Part shown: piece after piece, positions 56,041-64,000 of the stretch
Layout of the letters: every line of letters begins with the position of its first letter
How positions within the stretch are numbered: position 1 is the first letter of the stretch
Assembly (NCBI GenBank): GCA_019915135.1
Contig: JAHLMK010000001.1
Span: 1-64,000, forward strand
DNA: 64,000 nt
Direction: 5' to 3'
DNA from: Strobilurus pachycystidiatus
Taxonomy: Eukaryota > Basidiomycota > Agaricomycetes > Agaricales > Physalacriaceae
Program-made: the position numbers and the translations under genes
Notes under the pieces: generated by a model
The model's input: only the letters and a program-made list of their open reading frames with translations
Told to the model about the DNA's origin: nothing
Database searches by the model: none

Positions 56041-56616
56041 CTCGAACAGGAAACTGCCTAGTGTCGGCGTTTATTCCCACGACACGGTGGCGGTGTTGTG
56101 CTTTTCACCCTCTTGGTGCCCGCGCGCCGCACAGGGACGCAAGCCAGTTAAAAACGCTAAAAACGTCATGTCGCCGACCTACCACGTTACGTAATCTTCT
56201 CAAACCGCCATAGATTCCCCCTCTGGGGCCCCTTGGACCGGAACACAGTAGAAATAAGCAGAGGACGTACTTTCTCAAGTTCCCCTTGATTTGATGCATA
56301 GTTTCGTGTCAGATCTATTGGCGTGTTAGCCGAGTTGGGTGGGGTCGAATGAAACTTACAAAGTCAAGTGTATTTGCTCTGCGAGACTTGTTAGTGGCGC
56401 ATTTCCTCCTAGTAGTGTAACTCCCATATACTACATTCTGTTCATGTCCGGACTTGGTGAGGGCTTCGGGACGGAAATGCGACTGACTTACAAGCTGGAA
56501 ATTGTTAGTCAAAGGACTTGCAATACACGGAAGTGACTTACTGTGAAACCAACCGTGTAACGCTGGTCTAACAGTTAGCGTACACATCTGGAATGGTTTT
56601 GAACGACTTACTAGGC
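56041..56616. other. No gene recognised
   Basis: Several CTTAC motifs (minus-strand donors) but no coding chain. Confidence 0.4.
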
Positions 56617-57390
56617 TGCTCGCGCCCTCTCAATTCATATACTCAAGACCATGAGCGCCGAACCACGAAAGCTAACCTTGACTTTGGGTATTCAGCATCT
56701 TCACGATGTACTTCTGAATAAATGGTAAGCGCGTCAATTCTAGAAAGCGTCTTGAACACTTACCAAGCCGGCCGCCAGCTCTCGGTGCATAGAGTCAAAG
56801 CTAAACGCAATGCTAAGCCCACGATGACGAAACCTTACCTTGACAATGGTCCGGACTGCAAGACAACACATGAGTAAGGGTGTTACGTCAAAGTAAGACT
56901 TACCAGGAAAGGAGAGAGCCGCTCGCCAGCTCCTTGTATCATATACTCGACGCTAAACAAGCCCCGATTACCTATGAAGAGATGTCAAGGTGAGTTGATG
57001 GCTTACCGGTCTTGGCAAACGACACGCCGGTCGTCCGGCGGCGATTCATATACTTACTCCTACGTTGGTGCGAGATGCCGCTCGCCCGGCGTCGATTCAT
57101 ATACTCAAAGGTGCACGGCAGAAACAGAGGGCGCGATCCTATATCAAAAGGTCAGTTATGCGCCCGACCCACTCACAGCCCAACGCAGAGTTTATCAGGC
57201 TCTGGGCTGGGTTGCGAGGAGGTTGGACACGGAAGAGAGAAACATTACCGCGTGAAATGTGAAGACCTGCTCGTCCGGCGTCGATACATATAGTCAACGC
57301 TATGTTGAGGTATCAGTGAGCACGTCAAGGAGCGAGGCACCGGCATACGCATCTCGTCCGGCGTCGATACATATACTTGACGCTACGTTT
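56617..57390. repeat. Dispersed array of about seven 40-bp repeats
   Basis: Core TCGTCCGGCGTCGATACATA, followed by TACTTGACGCTACGTT, recurs in diverged form. Copies start near 56617, 56768, 56919, 57028, 57079, 57268 and 57352. Spacing ranges from about 50 to 190 bp. Conservation increases towards 57.3 kb. Minus-strand GTAAG donors lie near several copies, so they may be exons of a decayed minus-strand gene. Confidence 0.65.
57133..57250 (+). repeat. Direct duplication, unit 1 (partner 57558-57675)
   Basis: Shares AAAAGGTCAGT, GCCC..CACC, CAGAG.T.ATCAGGCTCTGG, TTGGGAT-like and GGACAC.G.A..GAGA blocks with the second unit 425 bp downstream. Confidence 0.75.
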
Positions 57391-57557
57391 GAGTCAGAAA
57401 GTGAGATATACGTACCTTGTCCGTCCGCTGGCGATGACGCACATCGCCCTACAACTTCTCGCGAAGGTGTAGGGCCCATTGCGTCACGGGCACCGTTGAC
57501 GTGCATTCACCCACGTACAATCTGTCCGTCTTGAATCACTGACACAAGGGCCAGGCA

Positions 57558-57675
57558 ACGATATCAACCTACGAAAAGGTCAGTACGTGCCCGGCACCTT
57601 TGTATCCCAGCACAGAGGTGATCAGGCTCTGGGTTGGGATACGAGGGTGCCGGACACCGGAATGAGAACATGGAA
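57558..57675 (+). repeat. Direct duplication, unit 2
   Basis: Second copy, with ATCAGGCTCTGGGTTGGGAT at its centre. It lies just beyond the 40-bp repeat array, which suggests that the whole 57.1-57.5 kb stretch was duplicated. Confidence 0.75.
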
Positions 57676-58902
57676 CATGGCGCGGTGCTTCAAACAAGCC
57701 GTGGTAGCGAAGGAAAGGACTGGAGACGCCGTTGGAATCGTTGCTTTGAGGAGGGCATGGGTGTTGACAATGTCCGGTGAGCTTTTGGACGTTCGGGGCC
57801 GTCGCAGAGTCTAGGGAGCGTCAGAGTACTCTCTCAAAGGTAGAAGAAAGGAAGAATAAGACTTACCGAACTCGACGTCGACGAGCACGACGTCCACGAA
57901 TACCTCCAGCAACCCATTCTTGACAGTGAGACGCGCTGGGAAGGAAGGAATAAGCGCTAGAACAGAACGAAAAAGGTGGAAAGACCTTACGGACAGTGAA
58001 AACTAGGGCATGGTGACGGTAAGGTGGAAGGCAATGTCACGACAAGTGACAATCCCCGCTGCACGATCGAGAAACAAACATAACGAGTGGTTGTGTTTGT
58101 TTGATGGGCGCAGACGCGCCTATCACGTGTGCGCACCTCATCTGTTGAATTTTGAGGCGTTCGTGGATGTTGGGGAAGTCCGTCGCGTGCATGGGGGTGG
58201 TGGTCGGGACGTGAAGCTGAATGCCTGCGAGCGCCGAGCCAGCTGGCTTCCGGTCAGCGTCTTGGATGAATGGAAACAATCGACGACAAGTGCGTGTGGC
58301 TGAACGGCTGCGCGGGCGATCGAACAACTCTTGGTCGATCGTTCGAACCTCATTCTAAGCATTTTGCCCCGACTCATGAATTCCATTGTTTTTGCGTGAA
58401 TTCCGAATGCTTTCGGCGCGGAATGAGCATTAATCCAATATAACATTTCTCTGAGCCAGTTGCCAGTGTGAGTGCCGGCGCGGTGGGACTCGGGCAGCGC
58501 AAGCGCTGCCCTATGACGCATACTTTCCTTCTCCACGTACTTCCAACATCAAACGTCGCTCTCACTCGATTCGTGCCCGTATCGGGCGCAATTTCCCACT
58601 GGATCTCACGCGATTTGGCCTAGGACGTGGTTCCGAACCCCGCTCGGCCGTCGCAGGACCGGAAAATCAAACTCTTTCAAGTAAGCATTTTTTTCCACAC
58701 TCTCGCTTGAGAAAGCGTGCGCTTCGCGCGCGATTTGGCACCTCTGTGGATTGGAATCATCACTCATGCTCTTCCACTCAAACTTGAGGTGCTCAGAGCT
58801 GCGATAGCACGTCTTGTCATGACGTGGCACGAAAAGTGCGCCACACTTCGTATCTGGGCCGCCATAGAATCAGCACTGAACCCCGCTACCCGGGTCTTCT
58901 AG
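57676..58902. other. No firm gene; one strong hairpin
   Basis: Frames of up to 132 codons overlap on both strands. A minus-strand frame at 58138-58536 has no recognisable domain. Confidence 0.4.
58492..58511. repeat. GC hairpin, 9-bp stem, 2-nt loop
   Basis: GGGCAGCGC-AA-GCGCTGCCC pairs perfectly. Confidence 0.75.
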
Positions 58903-59667
58903 GACACACTGATACACCTCCCTGAAGCTGCTAATAGGTCTCAAACCGCATCCCTCTGGCGTGCCTTACGGCAAGAACACCCTCCAGCCTCCTCGCCTCT
59001 ACTCACGGATAGCTGCCCTCCGGGCCGGCTCGGTTCCACCGGAAGACCTTATCCCTGGTGCGCCACATCTTTTGATGCCTCCCGACCGTACCCAGCGCCT
59101 CAGGAAGGCGTGCAGGACACATCGCGCACATCCCCACCTCGAGGGAAATTCCTCGTCTCAGACGTTTCCTTTAGCGTCCAAATAGGGCAAGCAGAGTCTC
59201 CGAGCATCCCTGTGGCCCGTGCGCGCTCCCTCAAACTGTATAAGACCCATTGCGTTCCGTATGCTTTCACCATCATCTCCCACTGGTACTTTCATCTCAT
59301 CGGCTTCCTACTTCCACTTGCTCATACTTTGACTCTCGGATACTTCACTAGTCTTACTGGTCACCTACCTCATTTACCTTCCACACCTTGCATTTCTTTC
59401 GTCTTTGTTTCTTTCGTTTCCTCCACTTTACCGCTACTGTACTTCTATATTCGGACTTCGTCACTTGCTTCTGACCGTCACCTCCGACTTTCCGACCTTC
59501 GTCGCCCTCATTCTCTGGACTTCGGAATCCTCTCAATCAACACAGAGTTGCTATGGTATTCGTTTCTCCTCCCTCATCTTGTTACCCAGCTAACGTTTTC
59601 GTTCTTAGCTGACTTTCACATTGGACTCGGACGCGGACTGGATGTAAAGAAGGCGTCGACGGTTTGA
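58903..59667 (+). CDS. Possible hypothetical membrane protein
   Basis: The frame is open from 58903 to the stop at 59665-59667, about 254 codons, without an ATG near its beginning, so it may be a terminal exon. The first half is polar (SLWRALRQEHPPASSPLLTD). The second half has several hydrophobic stretches (FTIISHWYFHLIGFLLPLAH, FVFVSFVSSTLPLLYFYI, LLWYSFLLPHLVTQLTFSFL) that could be three or four membrane passes. No family is recognised. TC-rich composition could also create such a frame by chance. Confidence 0.35.
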   Translation, partial: DTLIHLPEAANRSQTASLWRALRQEHPPASSPLLTDSCPPGRLGSTGRPYPWCATSFDASRPYPAPQEGVQDTSRTSPPRGKFLVSDVSFSVQIGQAESPSIPVARARSLKLYKTHCVPYAFTIISHWYFHLIGFLLPLAHTLTLGYFTSLTGHLPHLPSTPCISFVFVSFVSSTLPLLYFYIRTSSLASDRHLRLSDLRRPHSLDFGILSINTELLWYSFLLPHLVTQLTFSFLADFHIGLGRGLDVKKASTV

Positions 59668-61596
59668 CCTGGTGAGTCGCATTTTCACTCCAAATCACGG
59701 CGAAGCTAACAATTCTGGAGTCGTTTCAAGCACGGATAGACGTTCGGACTGACGGGCAAAACATTGCGCAAAGGTGCGCAACGAATTTCTTACCTTCCTT
59801 CAAGGCTGCTTACCTCCCAACGCTCTAGCTGCGGCTCATTACTCTTTCAAGCTCTATATCCTGCCGCGTTCGCCTTCGGACCACCAAGGTACGTCGCATC
59901 ATCATCTCAATATGACTTTGCTCGCTCAATGAACAGGCCGCTTACCCGCACGGAATCGCTGCCTACAGAGCCCACAAAACTCGTATTAGCCACTTAATCG
60001 CACCACTCTACGGGAATACCCCGGCCGTCGCGCCTCCGGCGCTCAATTCGCCGCAAGGTTGACGCTATACCCCAAACACCCTCGTTCATTCTCTGGCTAC
60101 AACGATGGTTCAGCGACCCCATGGACCTCGGCAAGGCTACCAGAAGACTCAAAGCGCGCCGCTACTGCTGGACGAAACCCTCCCGATGGCGGATACCGCT
60201 CACCTTTGCCTTAGCATCCCGGGACCGGATGCTTGACTTTGGTCAAGCGGCCTTCAAAGGCCACTGGGATACCTTTCGACTCCTATCTAAGACACAGAGA
60301 TAGCGCCTCTGTCATCCCTGACGTTCACCAGACCGTTCCGTCTCGTTGGCGCGCCGTGACATCCGCGCCACACTTCGGCCGCCTCTTTTCGTTCCGCGGC
60401 GCCTGAACCGTCAACCACCAACTGCGCTTGACGGTCCTAATGCTAGACTTACCTTGGGAATAGCAAACGACCGCGGCTCGAGCCAGGTGAGCTCTTGACG
60501 ACGTCTTATCCTTACTACTGGCTGACATGTCTTCCATTAGCAACGCCGATGCCTTGCCGCCTTTGCAGGCTTTCGTTTGAGTTGCAGGCTATTTTCACTG
60601 ACTTACCGATGGCTCGTTGGCGCCCGACCCGTCGACAGAACGTTATATTTTGCCACGCCGTCATACTCCGCCACATATCAACCACCTCCCTCAATTCGCG
60701 GCGCTGATGCCGCCGCCGCCCAGTGGTGCTGTGCGACGCTCTGATGCTGGGACTAAACTTGGATATAGCCAGCCGAATGCACGCAGCGTCAGGTAAGCTC
60801 TGGGCAACGCTAAGTTTCCCGTTGATTGACATTTACTTTGCTTAGGATTTTGCTGCTAGACAAGCGACTTTCACGCCGCTGTTTGCTGCTAGTTCACTTG
60901 CCAACGCCGCTGCCGTCGTCAACGCGCCAGCCTCTCGGAACGGTCAAGATTTCTTCGAATCGAAGGCTTGCAGCCGTATCTTTGACTGTGCTGCTATGTG
61001 GACTTCAAGATGCTAGTATCTACGCGTTTGTTTACCCCTTCGTTCAACGGTAAGTCTTCGTTATATCAACAAAACTGCAACTGTTCCTGATAAGAACTTT
61101 GCTAGCTTTCCCTGCGACTACGGTCAAATTTGAATGTAAGTTTCATATTCTATCCTATCCTGAGCACATACTGAGTTTTCTCTGAAGCTTTGATCTTGCC
61201 GTCTTCAACGTTGGCCGGCACGTCCGTTGTGGCTTAACCACGGGCGGACTGTGGTCGAGTTTTGACCCCAGTCGTTCTGCGCGCACTCGTCGGACGACGA
61301 ATCTGCTAACGACGGCGCTCGGACGCCGATAGACGCTGCTAACCTCAACTTGGAACAGGGCATGAACTATTCTTGAATTCTTACCGGAATTCTCAGCGCG
61401 TCTCGAGCACGATGCGGATGACGAATGCGCCCTCGGATAGCGCGCACCCTGACAAGTCAGTCTCCTGATGTCTTGACTATGGAATTACACTGACCACTTT
61501 CCTCAGGTCTCAATCAATTCCGAGAAGCTCGTCGCCCCGCCGGCGAGGCCAACGACGCGCTGGAATTAGTGCCAAAGTCATCGGCACTTTGAAGTC
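59668..61596. other. Exon-like fragments, no firm gene
   Basis: Plus-strand donors (GTGAGT 59671, GTGAGC 60487, GTAAGT 61050 and 61136) are spaced as in the other decayed modules. A GCGCC-TCC-GGCGC hairpin is at 60030-60042. A near-palindrome like 28488 is at 61534-61549. No protein is recognised. Confidence 0.4.
60030..60042. repeat. GC hairpin, 3-nt loop
   Basis: GCGCC-TCC-GGCGC forms a 5-bp perfect stem. Confidence 0.6.
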
Positions 61597-61733
61597 GTCG
61601 CGATGGATTGCCGAACATTTGGCGGATTCGTTCACGAGGGCGGCGCAGCCGCCCAATGATGCGGATCTGTGTCTCTCAGGTCAGTACAACAAACTTTGGA
61701 TTGTGAATCTGAACTGACCGTTCGATAAGCTTT
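61597..61733 (+). repeat. Tandem duplication with hairpin, unit 1
   Basis: Starts CGATGGATTGCCGAAC and contains the hairpin GGGCGGC-GCA-GCCGCCC at 61638-61654. A CTCAGGTCAGT donor-like site follows, then GAACTGACCGTTCGATAAGC. Unit 2 begins 207 bp downstream. Confidence 0.85.
61638..61654. repeat. GC hairpin, 7-bp stem, 3-nt loop
   Basis: GGGCGGC-GCA-GCCGCCC. An identical copy is at 61846-61862; a variant with loop GGA is at 62069-62085. Confidence 0.8.
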
Positions 61734-61803
61734 GAGCAAGATACCCACCACGCCGCGCTACACGACCCGACCGGGACTACCGTCAAATTGATCTGGCTGG
61801 AAT

Positions 61804-61944
61804 CATCGTGATGGATCGCCGAACAACTGGCGGGTCCGGTGACGAGGGCGGCGCAGCCGCCCATCCATGCGCGGGGTCCGAGCCTCTCAGGTTAGTGTCC
61901 CGAACTTCTGACTGTAGAAATGTACTGACCGTTCAATTAGCTTT
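61804..61944 (+). repeat. Tandem duplication with hairpin, unit 2
   Basis: Matches unit 1: GATGGATCGCCGAAC, the same hairpin at 61846-61862, a CTCAGGTTAGT donor-like site and GTACTGACCGTTCAATTAGC. The hairpin is among the best conserved parts. Confidence 0.85.
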
Positions 61945-62068
61945 TACTTGTCTGATGTTCAGGTCCATCCTCTGGAGGACGAAGCCCCGCCGGCCTTGCA
62001 ACCTTGATGCCCCGCCGGACCGGGTGAGGCCCTCGTCGAACGACTTGGGCATGAACCATCGTCAACAG

Positions 62069-62085
62069 GGGCGGCGGAGCCGCCC
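62069..62085. repeat. GC hairpin, 7-bp stem, 3-nt loop
   Basis: GGGCGGC-GGA-GCCGCCC. Same stem as at 61638 and 61846 with a different loop, probably a third, more diverged module. Confidence 0.75.
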
Positions 62086-63519
62086 GTTGTGTCGTTCGCT
62101 CTTTCTTCCTTTGATACCTTGCCGAATGAGTATACTGACTTGAATAATCGTCGCTCCTACAGGACTTACCGCGCTCGCTCTGGAGTCTCAACTTGCGCGC
62201 CCGTTGCTTGGGAAGGGAGACTACGACCGTTGACAATACGGGGAGACTATTGTCGATTCCGGTCCCGTTGCGCTCCGACTCCTCGATGAACGAACGCCAG
62301 CTCCCGACTTGGAGATATTAACGTCGAACGGACGCCGAAGGTATGACCGTGGACGTAGTTCTGGGTACGTATGGTCTCTTCCTTAGTTCATAGTCAACCT
62401 TTCTTGCTACTTACACATATATCACTACTATATTCATGTACCGTAGAGTATAACTTGAATGATAATTTTATCTTTCGTATCTACTGTACATGTAAACAAG
62501 CTCTTACTATCGCACGTTGCTCTTTTCCTCTTACCGTGAAGACCACAGTGAGGGCCTTCCCTCTCTCGATGTGTTCTCTGCCTTACTGACTGTTGCCTCC
62601 TTCCTAGGATTTGGTTTGCGACATGCGGCTCTCTTGTCCAACTCAGCCATGGATCGACCACCGGATGGTACGTCCGTGCATCGAGTACAGTCTTCTCGGT
62701 CACTCATCTCTGGCAGCGTCTGGCTTCGACACCAGAGTACGAACACGGTAGTAAGCGCCTGCCTTTCTTGTTCGCTTCGTGCTTACCGATTCCACAGGAC
62801 TAGGATCCCAAGTACTCTTGCCTTGACGAGGGATGATGAGCAACGGCACTTTGGCTTTGGATGGTACGTCCCAGATGGTCTTGTCTTTCCTTTGTTCTCA
62901 CTGATACGTTCGCAGCCTCAACGTCTTCATCCTTCCTGTCCGCGGAGCGTATTCGGGAGATGACCGATACGCGTTGAGCAACAGCGCGTTCAGTACGTTG
63001 ACAATCTCATCTTATATCTTCGTGACTGACATATCCTTCCAGGACGTTTGCTGTGCGCTCATACGACAGAGTCACGCTTTCGTCCCCTGCCAGTCCGCTA
63101 CCTGGCGCGTGCCGAGCTTGGACATCGCGGACGGTGGCGGGCTGGTGGAAGAGCGTACCAAGGCAGGACTGCAAGGTAAGTAATCTTTACACTGCTTCAA
63201 GTGTGAGTACTCACGATTCTCGTTGACGCAGTTGGCGAGCGCAACAACGCACCTCGCCGCCTGGCAACATTTTACGTGTATCTTGAGTCGAGGTGCGCGT
63301 TCTCGTAGTTTATCTCCTCAATGTACTTGTAATTGCATGCCCGCCGTCAAGCCCTATTTGGCTACATACTTTGTCAACTTGGTAAGTCAATTTCCCGCAA
63401 GTCAACCGTGCTAACGACTTGTCTGTAGCTCAATCGCAGACCGCTGACATTCCCCTTGACAGCACTTACACCGGAAAGGGCGCAGACCGGGGTGGTAAGG
63501 AGGGCGGGCGCGGGGGGTT
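62086..63519. other. Exon-like fragments, no firm gene
   Basis: GTAAGT donors at about 63176 and 63380 and many short frames, the longest 148 codons at 62517-62963. No recognisable domain. Confidence 0.4.
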
Positions 63520-63810
63520 GTGAGGGTGAGGACGGGAGGGGACCGCACGCGGGGGTGTTGGGCATGAGGACGTGAGGAGTGCGCGCGGGGTGGCGGTGGT
63601 GACGACGTGAGGAGGGCGAGCGCGGGCGTTGCGAGGGTGAGGACGTGAGGACGACGCGCCCCGGGAAGTGGTGAGGACGTTGGGAGGGCGCAGACGGGGG
63701 TTGGTGAGGATGTGAGGAGGGCAAATGCGGGGGGTGAGGATGTGAGGAGGGCGAGCGTGGGGGGAAGGTGGTGAGGACGTGAGGAGGGCACGCCTGAGGA
63801 AGGGGGTGCG
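63520..63810 (+). repeat. G-rich minisatellite
   Basis: About eight diverged units built on GGTGAGGACGTGAGGAGGGC, each followed by a variable GC-rich spacer, giving unit lengths of about 26-45 bp. The long proline/serine/histidine-rich frames on the minus strand here are artefacts of the repeat. Confidence 0.85.
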
Positions 63811-64000
63811 TGAAACGGGGAGGATGCCTTGCTCGCCCTTCAGGGCAGGCAGACACAAAAAGGGAGGGTGCGAGGGTGCGAGGGTGGTACACGGCGGGAA
63901 ACGGGGAATGGGAGCCATTGACGTGCTTCATGAACTTGAAACTTGCTTTACTATGGACTTAAACCTTTGTTACATATCTTTGACTGTTACTTACCTTTAC
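63811..64000. other. Window end, no gene recognised
   Basis: Flank of the minisatellite, with a short GCGAGGGT tandem near 63868. No gene start or end is visible before the window stops. Confidence 0.4.

Noticed and set aside
55787..56080. Minus-strand proline-rich frame
   Set aside because: It arises from the C-rich complement of the G-rich tract; no start context or splice support.
63374..63931. Minus-strand frame of 185 codons rich in Pro, His and Ser
   Set aside because: It lies over the GTGAGGACG minisatellite; the frame is a consequence of the repeat composition.
1..64000. LTR retrotransposons, LINEs, Helitrons and reverse transcriptase motifs
   Set aside because: I found no YxDD-type reverse transcriptase, integrase HHCC, Rep/helicase signature or paired LTRs by eye. 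A profile search could still find weak remnants.
1..64000. CRISPR arrays, bacterial operons and ribosome binding sites
   Set aside because: Telomere repeats, spliceosomal introns and protein families show nuclear eukaryotic DNA; the short repeats present lack regular spacers.

Overview
The window is the left end of a chromosome from a mushroom-forming basidiomycete (Agaricomycetes), read from the telomere inwards. It opens with about 120 bp of CCCTAA-type telomere repeat. All convincing genes are split by short GT-AG introns of about 45-85 bp. They include families typical of Agaricomycetes: a TET/JBP-type dioxygenase beside a KDZ-transposon (CxC) remnant, a two-finger GATA factor, and a DUF6698-like protein. 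I cannot name the species.

Layout. 1-8.6 kb is telomere and gene-poor subtelomere. 8.7-10.2 kb is a decayed PP1-type phosphatase. 11.4-14.0 kb holds duplicated exon-like modules. 16.1-22.8 kb is the best gene cluster: a coiled-coil pseudogene, a KDZ N-terminal remnant, a divergently oriented TET/JBP dioxygenase, a small coiled-coil gene and a proline-rich gene. 23.1-24.8 kb is a 1716-bp terminal-inverted-repeat (TIR) element flanked by a 9-bp target duplication; it appears to split a gene whose 3' part follows to 25.8 kb. 26.3-34.0 kb holds diverged repeat copies. 34.3-39.2 kb has three hypothetical genes. 40.0-40.6 kb is a degenerate gene. 41.1-42.4 kb is a direct duplication. 43.25-44.7 kb is a 420-aa orphan gene. 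45.5 kb has a large foldback. 47.7-48.9 kb is a P4-ATPase fragment facing the GATA gene at 49.2-50.8 kb. 51.9-52.9 kb is the DUF6698-like gene with a TATA box. 53.3-64 kb is again decayed and repetitive, with a second PP1 fragment, several tandem modules, a G-rich tract and a minisatellite.

The dominant theme is subtelomeric duplication and decay. Several exon/intron modules recur at distant places, direct or inverted, and diverged to different degrees. Short GC-rich hairpins, many with 3-nt loops, are scattered through these modules, and one sits at the same place in two inverted copies. The most interesting intact system is the TET/JBP dioxygenase next to KDZ-transposon remains. The most clear-cut mobile element is the TIR element at 23.1-24.8 kb, which has clustered CTCAAG/CTTGAG subterminal motifs and no transposase that I recognise.

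Gene models here are hand-spliced from the sequence. Phases were checked for the genes given exon coordinates; other entries are marked as uncertain.
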